Source of the DNA: Pseudomonas sp. KK4
GTDB lineage: Bacteria > Pseudomonadota > Gammaproteobacteria > Pseudomonadales > Pseudomonadaceae
NCBI RefSeq assembly: GCF_001984065.1
Contig: NZ_LYVP01000037.1
Location: forward strand, 1-50,411
Length of the DNA stretch: 50,411 nucleotides
Direction: 5' to 3'
How positions within the stretch are numbered: the stretch's first letter is position 1; the number at the start of each line of letters is the position of its first letter. A model generated the notes under the pieces. The model saw only the letters and a list, made by a program, of their open reading frames with translations, made no database searches and was not told where the DNA came from. This document shows, piece by piece, positions 23,837 through 33,254 of the stretch. Position numbers and translations under genes: made by a program.

Positions 23837-26332
23837 TCAGTTGAGCGCCCGTACTTCGATTTCCACGCGCCGGTTAGGCTCCAGGCACTGAATAAGCTGG
23901 GCCCTGGGTTGCTGCATGTTGCATTTGACCAAGGGCTTGGTGCTGCCTTCGCCGACGGCTTCCACCAGTTCGCCCGGCACGCCTTTGCCCACCAGGTAGG
24001 TCTTGATGGTTTGTGCGCGCTGGCGGGAAACCTGCAGGTTGCCCTGCGGGTCGCCCAGTTGATCGGCGTGCCCGGCGATGATGATTTTGCCGATGTCCGG
24101 CGTGCTCAACAGCTTGCCGGCGATGGCGCTCAACTGGCCCTGGCCTTCGGTTTTCAGGCTCTGGAAGTCGGCACGGCCAAAGGCGAACAAGGTGTCCGAT
24201 TCCAGGGTGATGGTCTCGATCGAGCGCAACGATTGGGTGAGCAAACTGTTGATGTAGTTACGCGAACTGGAGGTCAGGAACGCGTTATCGAGGATCCGAG
24301 GTACGTCGTGCTCATGGATCTGGTCGCTGTAGAAATTGATCTGCCGGCTGGCAAACTCGTAATCCTGATCAGAGGCCGAACCGTCATTCGACGCACCGAT
24401 GGTTTTGCCGGTCTGACGGGCAATCGCCGGGTACCAGTAGTCCGGTATTTTCGCTTTCAGAAACGCTGGATCAGCCTTTTCGCGCTGGGCACGCGAAAGC
24501 ATGACGTAGGTGTCCAGCGTGGTCTTGCCGAACGCCGCGATGGACTGCGCCCGGTTGTCGCTGGGCAGCGCCTTGGGTTCGACGCTGTCCACGCCGGTCA
24601 CGGGCAGCAGTTCCTTGCTGTTGCGCTGATACACCTTGAGGGTGGTCAACAGGTACAGCGAACGGGTCAGGTTGTCGGCGGTCGGCTTGAGCATCACGCT
24701 TTCCAGCCGGTTGAAATACTGACTGCGCACCAGCGGCTCGACTTTGTAGCCCTGATAAAGCCCCAGGCGCATGCGCATCGGCACACCTTCATCGTGGTGC
24801 TGAGCGTAGTAATGGGCGGTCCAGAAGCGCATGCGATCCAGCGTTTGCCAGTCGGTGTAGTGCCCCGTTGCCAAGGCGTCGGTTTTGGCCGCCTCGGCCA
24901 GTTCCGTGGAAATGGTCTGCACGGTGTTTTTATTGTTTACATAGGACCAGCCCAGCAAGCTGCACAGCAGCATCGCCACCAGTCCGGCGCCGCCAATCCA
25001 CGCCGCCTTGCGCCGACGTTCACGGTGGTTGGTGGTGTACAGCGCCACCAGATGCTGATCGGGAATGATGACTTTGCGGAACAGGCTGTTGATGAACAGC
25101 GGACGCGGTTGCGCATTGCCGCTTGCGATCTCTTGATCGCTGTCCAGTGAGAAGCGCTCGGTGACCTGGCGCGTGTGCCCACCCATTTCCGGTTGGTCGG
25201 CGTCCAGTGCACTGGTGAAATAGAAGCCGCGCAGCAGTTCGGCCTTTTGGTACGGGTTGGCGCGCAGGAGCGCGTCGACGAACAGTTGCAACCTCGGCTT
25301 CAGTGCCGCCAGCTCCAGCGGGAAGCGATACACCGCTGAATCCTGGCGGGTGATCTGAATGTCCTGCATGACCAGTTGTTGGCTTGCCACCTGCTGCCAA
25401 TAGCTGACCAACTCGTCCATCGCCACGCCGAATTGCCGGCCCCAGTCGGCCTGTTCATAGCCCTTATGGGGAAACGTCTTGCCCATGACTTCGCCGCGGG
25501 CAACGTCATCCAGTTGGCGATAGAACGGGGCAAAACCCGGTACCAGGTCGCATTTGGTGAACACCAGGTACACCGGCAGTCGTACTTCCAGCAGCGCATG
25601 GGTTTCCTGGATGCGTTCGCGCAGGCGCTTGGCAATACGTTCCTGGTCTTCGAGCGAGGTTTGCAGAATGTCGTGGATGCTGACGGTGACGATCAAGCCG
25701 TTCAGCGGCCGACGCTGGCGGTGTTGACGCAACAGTTGCAGGAAGGCCCGCCACTTGCCGGCTTCTTCCTGGTTGTTCATGTAGCGCCCAGCGGTATCCA
25801 GCAGCACGGCCTCGGAACTGAAAAACCAATCGCAGTTGCGGGTGCCGCCCAGACCGGCGACGCGCGCGCCTTCACGCTCCGCATACGGGAAGTTGAGGCC
25901 CGATTGATAGAGCATCGTACTTTTGCCGGCAGCCGGCTGGCCGATCACCAGGTACCAGGGCAGGGCATACAGCGCGTCCTTGGGATTGCTGCCGCGCGGC
26001 TTGTTGTTGTGCAGGCGCTCGATGCTCTGCAACAGGCGCTCGCGCAACTGGCTGACTTCTTCGCGGTCCGCCGGGCTGGCGTTGAGCACCGCTTGATCGG
26101 CGTCGTCGCGCAGCAGCCCTTCAAGGTTGTGGTGCCGTGACACGCCCCGATATAGCAGCAGCACATAACCGGCCGAGAGCAGCAGGAACACGCCGATCCC
26201 GGTCAGCAGGCTGTTCAGCGAGCTGAAGTCAAACGCACGCCCAATGCCCCACACCACGAAAATGGTGAGGAAAAAACAAACCCCCAGAATGTAGGGTTGG
26301 AAGCGCAAGAAGTAATACTTGATCTTGTTCAT
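23837..26332 (-). CDS. TssM/IcmF-like NTPase fused to a C-terminal OmpA peptidoglycan-binding domain
   Basis: An 831-residue hybrid. Residues 1-470 copy the cytoplasmic half of TssM: two helices at about 13-30 and 42-61, Walker A GQPAAGKST at 131-139, the segment NCDWFFSSEAVLLDTAGRY, LVFTKCDLVPGF, and a third helix near 445-470. The 750-odd-residue periplasmic domain of true TssM is replaced by roughly 235 unrecognised residues and then an OmpA domain from about 707. That domain has GHADQLGD (Asp757), VSRQRA (Arg772) and NRRVEIEV near the end, the residues that grip peptidoglycan. It overlaps tagF by ATGA. Because TssL here lacks such a domain, this protein probably anchors the membrane complex to the cell wall. 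Confidence 0.88.
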   Translation of the reverse strand: MNKIKYYFLRFQPYILGVCFFLTIFVVWGIGRAFDFSSLNSLLTGIGVFLLLSAGYVLLLYRGVSRHHNLEGLLRDDADQAVLNASPADREEVSQLRERLLQSIERLHNNKPRGSNPKDALYALPWYLVIGQPAAGKSTMLYQSGLNFPYAEREGARVAGLGGTRNCDWFFSSEAVLLDTAGRYMNNQEEAGKWRAFLQLLRQHRQRRPLNGLIVTVSIHDILQTSLEDQERIAKRLRERIQETHALLEVRLPVYLVFTKCDLVPGFAPFYRQLDDVARGEVMGKTFPHKGYEQADWGRQFGVAMDELVSYWQQVASQQLVMQDIQITRQDSAVYRFPLELAALKPRLQLFVDALLRANPYQKAELLRGFYFTSALDADQPEMGGHTRQVTERFSLDSDQEIASGNAQPRPLFINSLFRKVIIPDQHLVALYTTNHRERRRKAAWIGGAGLVAMLLCSLLGWSYVNNKNTVQTISTELAEAAKTDALATGHYTDWQTLDRMRFWTAHYYAQHHDEGVPMRMRLGLYQGYKVEPLVRSQYFNRLESVMLKPTADNLTRSLYLLTTLKVYQRNSKELLPVTGVDSVEPKALPSDNRAQSIAAFGKTTLDTYVMLSRAQREKADPAFLKAKIPDYWYPAIARQTGKTIGASNDGSASDQDYEFASRQINFYSDQIHEHDVPRILDNAFLTSSSRNYINSLLTQSLRSIETITLESDTLFAFGRADFQSLKTEGQGQLSAIAGKLLSTPDIGKIIIAGHADQLGDPQGNLQVSRQRAQTIKTYLVGKGVPGELVEAVGEGSTKPLVKCNMQQPRAQLIQCLEPNRRVEIEVRALN

Positions 26333-27255
26333 ACGGACTTCAAATCCAGCGCGTCGACAAAACGGTCGATAACGTCATCAAGGGGGCGGTCGATTTCGGG
26401 AAAGGCGTGTTTCGGGTGGTGCTCATCAAATGCATCGAATGACGCCAGCACGTCATGGCTCTGCAAGCGGGTGCCGCTACCGGTCAGCACGCGGTAGGCA
26501 TCGCTGTTATTGCGCGACGGGAAGCAGATCAGCCGGGGGCGCATGAAGTCGTCCGCCAACAGACTGACGTGCGGCACGCCGCTGCCGGCGGTCATTCGCG
26601 CCAACCAGGTGATCCACAAATCGGCTGTCGGATTCTTCAGGCCTCTTTCCGCCGGCAGGGGCAGGGAAATGCCCATCGCCGTTGGCTGATGCAGATGGCT
26701 TTTGAAGGCCAGCAGCCGGGTCAGCACGGCGTTGGTGACAAACTCCGGATAGGCGCCTTGCAGCGCGGTGGCGATGTCGCGCAGGTTGAAGTTCACCAGG
26801 AACTTGTCATGCACGCGCCGGAACAACTCGAAGTCCTGACCTTGCATTGGGCGCAAGGCCTTGATGCGGTCGAACAGCACCGACGTACTTTCGCCCTGGG
26901 CAGCCATGTGCAGCAACGGCCGGATCTGCCCGCTGAACAGTTCGCTCAGGGTGAAAGGATTGACCAACGGCCCGGAGTCGCTGGCTTTCACCGTTTGAAA
27001 AATGAAAAACGGATAACGCCGCTGGCTGGAATCCCTCGAACTGATCAAGCCGCCGACCAACCCGTTGCCGCTGCGTGCGCGGTAGCTGAAAAAGCACACC
27101 GGCAATCCGTCGAACAGCTCCCGCCAGTTCTCAAGGGGCTGCAGGGCGCCCAATGCGCCTTGCAGCCAGGCATCGAACTCGCAGACGTCGTCGGTCGCAC
27201 CGTGCAGGCTGACGAAGTCCGGGCTCGCGGGCACTTTTCCGAAACAGCCAATCAT
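26329..27255 (-). CDS. tagF: Type VI secretion accessory protein TagF (ImpM family)
   Basis: A 308-residue protein with the TagF/ImpM domain at its N-terminus (MIGCFGKVPASPDFVSLHG, ELFDGLPVCFFSYRARSGNGLVGGLISSRDSSQRRYPFFIF). The C-terminal half has no domain I can name. TagF proteins restrain T6SS assembly post-translationally, in some systems through Fha; no Fha, PpkA or PppA gene is visible here, so its partner may be elsewhere or it may act alone. ATG 27255 matches the family start and has AGGGA upstream; a GTG at 27321 would overlap tssM. Its stop overlaps the start of the TssM-OmpA gene, indicating tight coupling between the two. Confidence 0.87.
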   Translation of the reverse strand: MIGCFGKVPASPDFVSLHGATDDVCEFDAWLQGALGALQPLENWRELFDGLPVCFFSYRARSGNGLVGGLISSRDSSQRRYPFFIFQTVKASDSGPLVNPFTLSELFSGQIRPLLHMAAQGESTSVLFDRIKALRPMQGQDFELFRRVHDKFLVNFNLRDIATALQGAYPEFVTNAVLTRLLAFKSHLHQPTAMGISLPLPAERGLKNPTADLWITWLARMTAGSGVPHVSLLADDFMRPRLICFPSRNNSDAYRVLTGSGTRLQSHDVLASFDAFDEHHPKHAFPEIDRPLDDVIDRFVDALDLKSV

Positions 27256-27286
27256 TGGCCGCGTCCCTGATTCAATGCGAGCGTGC

Positions 27287-30200
27287 TCACTGGACGCGTC
27301 CGCCGCTGCCGTTGAGTGCACTCAGCGCCTTGACGTTCGCCAGGTCGGTCAGCTTGACGCCACCGTAGTTGCGCACGGCGAGGCTGACTTGACCGCTGGC
27401 GGTGTTCCAGCTGAAACGCTGCTGGATACCATCCAGATCACTGACGCGGGCGCTGTCATTCATGCGCAACAGGCCCCAGCGACCGGGGTAGTCGAACACC
27501 GTGATGCGTTCGCCGCTCAGCGTGACCACGTCCATGCGCGCACCCGGCGCGGTGGTGGTGCCTGGCCAGGAGAAGCGGCTCCAGCTGGTCTTGCCGTTGC
27601 GGTAGTGCTGCACCTGACCGTCCAGGGTGAAGATGATGTCGGTGAACCAGGCCGCGGGCTCCAGCATGATTTCAAAGCCGTTTTCCCGGTCCGACAGGCT
27701 GGCAATGACTTGGCCCAGCGAGCTGGCCTTGTCGATGCTGTTGACCATGTTCGGATTGACCAGCGGCGTTGCCTTGCTGGCGCTGCTCATGCCGAGGCCT
27801 TCGCCCCCGGACAGGTTGCCGATCTCGTTGCGCTTGAAGTTGGGCAGCAAGCCGGATTCCGGGTCGACGAAACGCTGCAGGTCCTTGACCGAGGCTTCAT
27901 TGCCACTGCCCGCCGCGATCGGGTAACGGTGCGCCATGACTTGTTCCCAAGGCTTGGCGATCTGTTGCGCCCAGGCCTTGGCGATCTGCTCGCCGGCCGG
28001 ATCGCGCAGGGTTTCCCAGGCAAACTGAATCGGCAGACTGAACAGGCCTTGCAGCGAAGTCGACAGGCCGCCCTGACTGGTGTCGACGGTGGTTTCTACG
28101 TAGTTGCGCACGCTGGTGACTTCGCTCGGCTGGCCTTCCAGGGTTTCGCTGATCAGTTGCTTGCTGCTTTTGCCGACGTCTTGGGAGCGCTGGATGTTGT
28201 TCATCCGTACCTTGAGTTTGCGCAGCGCCGCCAGGTAGCGATCCATGATCGTGCTGTCGGCGCCCTCGGCGTTTTGCACGGCGAAGACCCGCGACACCGG
28301 TTCGAAGCGCTTGGCCAGGCTGCCGTCGTCCACCGCAGGCAGCGGCGAAATCAGCGCGTTGGGCGAGGTGTCCTGTCCATCGAAAATCCCCGTGACCTTG
28401 CCCCAGAAACCGTCATCGCGCTTGATCCCCGGTTGCTGCGTTTCCCGCGGTGCGGGCACATCCCATTGGGTATTGTCGTTGACCGCTGCCAGCAGGTTTT
28501 TCACCGGCGAGTTCTGCACGTCGCTGAGCAGCGACAGTTGCTGGGTCGCGTTGGCCATGTCAGTGAAATGGCGAACACCGACGCTGTCGATCAGGGTGTA
28601 CCAGGCTTGGGTGTAGTCGCGTTTGTAACGCGTCATGAACTCACGGATGAAGTTGGCTTTCTGCACCAGGCTGTCGCCGCCTTCGCCATCGAGCACCCAG
28701 TCCGATTCGTTTTGCAGATTGCCCGACAGCAGTTTGATCAGCTCAGGCTTCACAAACTGTTCCCAACCCTGACGGGTGAAAATCGCCGGGACCGCTTCGC
28801 TGCCGTACAACAGCTGACGCCCAGGCAGCGGCACCAGATCGCTCAGGCCCACGGCCGGAAACTGGCGACTGGACTCCAATTGCAGGCGCAGATATTCGCG
28901 GTCCACCAACGAGCTGGAAATCATGAACGACTTCAGGCTATTGCGGGTTTCGCTGATCAATCGCTCGTTACGGGGCAGGGACGGCGCCTGGCCATTTTTC
29001 AGCAGTTGCACGTAGACCGGCGAGTTGTCCTGAATAACCGCTGTGCTGGCCGGGTTGTCGGTATTGGCGGTCTTGGCCCATGCAACCGGCAAGGCAGCGC
29101 TGACGAACTCTGGCTCGGGGTGGGTATCGGGTTGCGTCAGCATCAGGTACAGCTTCAGCGCGTTATAGGACTCGATGATGGAAGCCACCTGACGCTCATC
29201 CAGTCGACCGAGCATTTCCTCGGACAACGAGAGCCCGCCCGTAGTCGCCGACAGTTCAGCGGCGTCGCTCGTCGTCGCTGGATTACGCAGTGCGGTCAAC
29301 GCATCGCCGCGCACCTTATTCGCGGCACCCTTGGCCGCCGCGCTCAAACGGCTGGTGACATCGCCGGCGCTGCGCGGAACACTGCTCAAGCGGGTCGGCA
29401 CTTTCAGCCCTTGCGCGCGAGCTTTGGCTGACGGGCTGCCGGCATTGGCGGGCGCCGCTGCGAAGCTGTTCTGCGGGTCCATGGTTTTTGCGAACTCATT
29501 GAAGGCGCGCATCTGCAATTGAAGTTGCAGGGTGATCGGTTCGAGTGCCTGAGTACGCAACTGCTGCAAATAAGCAGTCTGTGCGACGCGGTAGATGTCA
29601 TCGCCGCGATACAGGCCAGCGCTGAGTTGCAGCGGCACGCCTTTGGCACGGTACTTCTCGATGGCGGCGAGTTGATCGCGGAGCAATTCCAAGCCTTGGC
29701 CCGAGGCCAGCAACTCGGCGCGCTCCGGTGATTGCTGCAGCTCGTTCAGCTGCTCGCGCAATGCCGCCAGCCACTGACGGTTGTTCTGGAAGGACAGGGT
29801 TTGCCAGCCAATGAACACCAGTGCAGCCAATACGGCCACGCCCAGCACCGCAGGGCTGAAGGATTTGTTGTGTCCGGAACGCGACTGATAAAGCGTCAGG
29901 TCGCGGTCCGGAAAAATCACGCGGCGGAACGTATCGGTGATGAAATAGCTGCGGTCGCTGATTTTCTTGCCGCTGCTGTGCGTGTGCGTGCCGTGCTCGG
30001 CTTCCGGCAGCAGCGAAAACGAGTCGGCGAGATCATCTTCATACACCTGGCTCAGTTGCTGATCGGTCTGCAAGGCGCTGGTGAAATACAGGCCGCGCAA
30101 CAACAGTTGCGTACCCGTATGACCGGTCTGGGCGAAGTGCTGGAGAAATTGCTCGAGCACGATCGACAGTTCGGAAAAATAGTTCGGGAAGTTCAGCAGC

Positions 30201-31171
30201 GCGCTGTTGGCATGGGCGCCCAGCGCGACCATCTGCGCGTCGACGTGACGGCGAATATGGCTGTGCAGGTTGGCCAGCTTGGTATCCAGTACCGGGCGCA
30301 AACCCTGGTTGCGGATTTCCGACAAACCGAAGGTCATGCCCAGCGGTTGCTGGCGTTCGTTCAGGTCCAGGCCTTCAAAAGCCTGGCTGAAACCCGGCAG
30401 CTGATCGGTCTTGCTCAGCATCAGGTAGATCGGCGGGTTGGCGTCCAGGCAGTCGGTGTATTCCTCGATGCGCGTCACCAGTTGCGCGGCGAGCTCGTTG
30501 CGCTCGGTGACGCTGGCCGCCAGCAGCTCGGGCAGGCTCACCACCAGCACCAGGCCGTTTACGGCGGCTTTGTTGCGTTGTTTTTTCAGCATCCGCAGGA
30601 ACGCGGCGAATTCGCTGGCCGACTGGTCGTCCCGCAGGTAACGGCCGGCCGTATCGATCATCACGGCCTCAGGGCTGAAGTACCAGTCGCAATGTTGCGT
30701 GCCGCTTTGGGTGTCATTGGCACTGTTGGCGATGCTCGCGGACAGGCCGGAACGCGTCAGCAATGAGGTTTTGCCGGCACCGGACATACCGATGACCAGG
30801 TACCACGGCAAGTCATACAGCGCCGACGAACCGCCGCCACCGGCCGAGCGGTCGGTGCGCAGCATCGCGATGGCGTGCTTGAGCCGTTCGCGCAGCACTT
30901 GCTGGTCGCGGAATTCACCGGTGGATTTGAGCGATCGATCGACCTCGATCTGCACCAGGTTCTCAAGGTTGTGTTCAGCGCGGATCCGCTTGTACTGACG
31001 CAGCACGATGATCAGCAGATAGAAGGCGCTGATGATCGCCATCGCCTCCAGCGTGTAGCCACGCAACCAGCTCACGTGCGGTGCCATGAACCAGCCAACC
31101 GCCAGGCTCGCCAGCCACAGCACGGGGATGACAAACCAGAAACTTTTCAACAAACGCAATAATGTCTTCAT
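27287..31171 (-). CDS. tssM: Type VI secretion membrane subunit TssM (IcmF)
   Basis: A full-length 1294-residue TssM. Two helices at about 10-30 and 43-58 precede a cytoplasmic NTPase-like domain with Walker A GMSGAGKTS (128-136) and the stretch HCDWYFSPEAVMIDTAGRY. A third helix (SPAVLGVAVLAALVFIGWQ, near 435-455) leads into the long periplasmic part, ending with the beta-sheet C-terminal domain that meets TssJ (WFTDIIFTLDGQVQHYRNG, WPGTTTAPGARMDVVTL). With TssL and TssJ it forms the trans-envelope channel. It follows tssL by 29 bases. Together with the shorter TssM-OmpA protein the operon encodes two paralogues, of which this one is the canonical subunit. Confidence 0.96.
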   Translation of the reverse strand: MKTLLRLLKSFWFVIPVLWLASLAVGWFMAPHVSWLRGYTLEAMAIISAFYLLIIVLRQYKRIRAEHNLENLVQIEVDRSLKSTGEFRDQQVLRERLKHAIAMLRTDRSAGGGGSSALYDLPWYLVIGMSGAGKTSLLTRSGLSASIANSANDTQSGTQHCDWYFSPEAVMIDTAGRYLRDDQSASEFAAFLRMLKKQRNKAAVNGLVLVVSLPELLAASVTERNELAAQLVTRIEEYTDCLDANPPIYLMLSKTDQLPGFSQAFEGLDLNERQQPLGMTFGLSEIRNQGLRPVLDTKLANLHSHIRRHVDAQMVALGAHANSALLNFPNYFSELSIVLEQFLQHFAQTGHTGTQLLLRGLYFTSALQTDQQLSQVYEDDLADSFSLLPEAEHGTHTHSSGKKISDRSYFITDTFRRVIFPDRDLTLYQSRSGHNKSFSPAVLGVAVLAALVFIGWQTLSFQNNRQWLAALREQLNELQQSPERAELLASGQGLELLRDQLAAIEKYRAKGVPLQLSAGLYRGDDIYRVAQTAYLQQLRTQALEPITLQLQLQMRAFNEFAKTMDPQNSFAAAPANAGSPSAKARAQGLKVPTRLSSVPRSAGDVTSRLSAAAKGAANKVRGDALTALRNPATTSDAAELSATTGGLSLSEEMLGRLDERQVASIIESYNALKLYLMLTQPDTHPEPEFVSAALPVAWAKTANTDNPASTAVIQDNSPVYVQLLKNGQAPSLPRNERLISETRNSLKSFMISSSLVDREYLRLQLESSRQFPAVGLSDLVPLPGRQLLYGSEAVPAIFTRQGWEQFVKPELIKLLSGNLQNESDWVLDGEGGDSLVQKANFIREFMTRYKRDYTQAWYTLIDSVGVRHFTDMANATQQLSLLSDVQNSPVKNLLAAVNDNTQWDVPAPRETQQPGIKRDDGFWGKVTGIFDGQDTSPNALISPLPAVDDGSLAKRFEPVSRVFAVQNAEGADSTIMDRYLAALRKLKVRMNNIQRSQDVGKSSKQLISETLEGQPSEVTSVRNYVETTVDTSQGGLSTSLQGLFSLPIQFAWETLRDPAGEQIAKAWAQQIAKPWEQVMAHRYPIAAGSGNEASVKDLQRFVDPESGLLPNFKRNEIGNLSGGEGLGMSSASKATPLVNPNMVNSIDKASSLGQVIASLSDRENGFEIMLEPAAWFTDIIFTLDGQVQHYRNGKTSWSRFSWPGTTTAPGARMDVVTLSGERITVFDYPGRWGLLRMNDSARVSDLDGIQQRFSWNTASGQVSLAVRNYGGVKLTDLANVKALSALNGSGGRVQ

Positions 31172-31200
31172 GTCTTCCTGACTCGATTACCTGAGTGCGC

Positions 31201-31914
31201 TCAGGCACTGAACAGCTGGCTGATTTGTTCGGACAGTGCGGCTACGTCCTTGGCCAACAGCCAGTCCAGCGTCAGGTAGACACCCACGCAGACCAGCGCA
31301 ATGAGCGCCAGATAGAGCCAAACGGGAACTTCATGGCGCAGCATCTGCGAAACCTGGTCGGGCAATGCCCAATCCGGCGAGAGCGCCTTGGGCGTCTTGC
31401 GGTACCGCGCGATGTCCTGGCCCAGGGTGTTGGCCAGATAACGCAACTGGTCTTTATGGCCGAGGCTGAATTTGCCTTCGAAACCCAGCGCCAGGCACAG
31501 GTGATAGACCTCGAGCACATCCAGGTTCTGCTTGACGTCACTGCGCAACGAATCGATTTTCTCGAAAAAGCCTTCACCGGCCAGGTGCACGCCGAAGTAG
31601 CGGAACTGCAACGGTTGCAGTTCGAAGTGACGACGCAGATCGTTTTCCCCGGAGCGCAACACGCTTTCGTCGAGGAACGCACACAGGGCGTACTGCGTGT
31701 CCTTCACTTGTTCAACGCTGTAGTTGGCGTTACGGGCTTCGCGTTCCAGTGTCGAGAAGAAGGCGTCGATGCTCGCCTCAAAAGCGGTGACCGAGGTCAC
31801 TTGACGGCCTTTGCGCACGATCAGCGCCATGCTGATGAAGTCTTGCACCAGGTCTTTCAACACCGGTTTTTCGGTTGCGGGCGCCACGGCGCCTTGCATT
31901 ACGGCTTCGTTCAT
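31201..31914 (-). CDS. tssL: Type VI secretion membrane subunit TssL (DotU), short form
   Basis: A 237-residue DotU-type protein: a cytoplasmic helical domain (QYALCAFLDESVLRSGENDLRRHF, LEVYHLCLALGFEGKFSL) and one C-terminal membrane helix (VPVWLYLALIALVCVGVYLTLDWLL), then about 15 residues. It is inserted tail-first and binds TssM and TssK in the inner membrane. Extended TssL proteins carry a periplasmic OmpA-like domain for cell-wall attachment; this one stops after the helix, so anchoring must come from another subunit. The start overlaps the tssK stop by four bases. Confidence 0.94.
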   Translation of the reverse strand: MNEAVMQGAVAPATEKPVLKDLVQDFISMALIVRKGRQVTSVTAFEASIDAFFSTLEREARNANYSVEQVKDTQYALCAFLDESVLRSGENDLRRHFELQPLQFRYFGVHLAGEGFFEKIDSLRSDVKQNLDVLEVYHLCLALGFEGKFSLGHKDQLRYLANTLGQDIARYRKTPKALSPDWALPDQVSQMLRHEVPVWLYLALIALVCVGVYLTLDWLLAKDVAALSEQISQLFSA

Positions 31915-33254
31915 TTGAGTACCGCCATCAGTTCAAGCTTGAGATTGGTAAAGGCGCTGGGTGCGTAAAAAGAGATGGCCTGGGCACTCATCATGCGTTC
32001 ATACACCCGGCCATGCGGCTCGATGGAGAAGTAGTGATTGTCCAGTCGCACCGGAATCGCGTTGGGCAAACGGGTCGAGTGATTGAGCGTAACGCCGGGC
32101 ATGGCGCTGTTGACCACGACCTCAATGTCTTCCGGCGAACCGACCTTGAACGCCCGCGGCACCAGTTCGAGCAAGCTGGAACCGGGCATGTCGGCGTGCA
32201 CCGAAATATAGAAATCGGCCTCGGCCAGCCGCGGATCGAGCAGCTGTCCCTGCCAGTACGAAGGCTTGGTCTGGGTCAGGTTGATCATCACGCACTGGTT
32301 AGGCACGACGTTGTCGAGCAGGACACGAATCATTTCATCGAGCTTGACCAGCGAGGCCGCCGGGTCGTGATGGTCATACTCGGGGATGTCGTTGAGTTGC
32401 GTGTCCAGCGAAAACGTCAGCAAGCCGCCCGCGAGTTCCGCCAGAAACAGGTACAGACGCTCGGGGTGCAGGCGCGGATGGGCGAGCAGGTGCGCCAGTC
32501 CCGGGTGCGCACGGTTCACCGTGTTCAACAGCCAGAACAGAGTCACGTCGCTGGAGCCGAACTCGGCAATCTGGTCCGCACGTTCACGACGACGACCCGA
32601 TAGCGCCTTGCTTTTCGATTGCAGCGCACCGAGCAAGCGCTTGCCCAGACCGGTCAGGGTTTCGTGAGTGCCGACATGCAGGGTCGGGTGCACGAAGTGC
32701 GGATCGAGGTTGAAGCCGCCGATGTTATTGCGCGACAGCCGGGCGATAGGGCAGTGGCTGTAGCCATCCAGGTTGTCGCCGTCGATCAGCATCACCACGT
32801 TCAGGCGCAGGCTGGTGATTTCGTTCTCGAGGTCGCCTTCGTTGAGGTCCGGCAACGTATCGAATTGCTTGCGAAACCGGCGCGCGCTTTTTTGTTCCTG
32901 ACCGTCTTCGACGTAGTTCATGCCGAACGGCTCTGGCAGTTTCAGCGCGGCGTAGACCTTCAGGTCGTTGCCCTTGAGCAAGTCCTTCAGATCGCGCGCC
33001 GCCGGCAGCGGATCGTGCTGCGGCGCGTCGTACAGGCTGCCGTCGGGAAACACCAGCTTCAGCCGTTTCAGCTGCAAGGAACCGGTGGCGAGTGCCTCTT
33101 CATCGACCTGGAGCATTTGCACGCCCCAATGGAAAGGCGTGTTGCGCAGCGTCGACTCCGCCAGCTGATGCTGGTGGAACTCATCCTGATATTGGAAATG
33201 TTGTGGCAAAAGGAACATGCCTTCTGACCACATCACCCGGCTTTGCTTACTCAT
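31911..33254 (-). CDS. tssK: Type VI secretion baseplate subunit TssK
   Basis: A 447-residue TssK, the trimeric adaptor that joins the baseplate to the TssJLM membrane complex. The N-terminus VMWSEGMFLLPQHFQYQDEF is highly characteristic, followed by an alpha-helical middle region (LFLAELAGGLLTFSLDTQLNDIP) and a C-terminal head domain (YFSIEPHGRVYERMMSAQAISFYAPSAF) that contacts TssL/TssM. Length is normal and the protein is cytoplasmic. It overlaps tssJ by 8 bases at its start and tssL by 4 at its end. Confidence 0.95.
   Translation of the reverse strand: MSKQSRVMWSEGMFLLPQHFQYQDEFHQHQLAESTLRNTPFHWGVQMLQVDEEALATGSLQLKRLKLVFPDGSLYDAPQHDPLPAARDLKDLLKGNDLKVYAALKLPEPFGMNYVEDGQEQKSARRFRKQFDTLPDLNEGDLENEITSLRLNVVMLIDGDNLDGYSHCPIARLSRNNIGGFNLDPHFVHPTLHVGTHETLTGLGKRLLGALQSKSKALSGRRRERADQIAEFGSSDVTLFWLLNTVNRAHPGLAHLLAHPRLHPERLYLFLAELAGGLLTFSLDTQLNDIPEYDHHDPAASLVKLDEMIRVLLDNVVPNQCVMINLTQTKPSYWQGQLLDPRLAEADFYISVHADMPGSSLLELVPRAFKVGSPEDIEVVVNSAMPGVTLNHSTRLPNAIPVRLDNHYFSIEPHGRVYERMMSAQAISFYAPSAFTNLKLELMAVLK

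Noticed and set aside
27275..29431. Long plus-strand open frame of 718 codons opposite tssM
   Set aside because: It is antisense to a well-conserved TssM coding region, has His/Gln/Arg-rich, unfamily-like composition and no ribosome site; a codon-bias shadow in GC-rich DNA.
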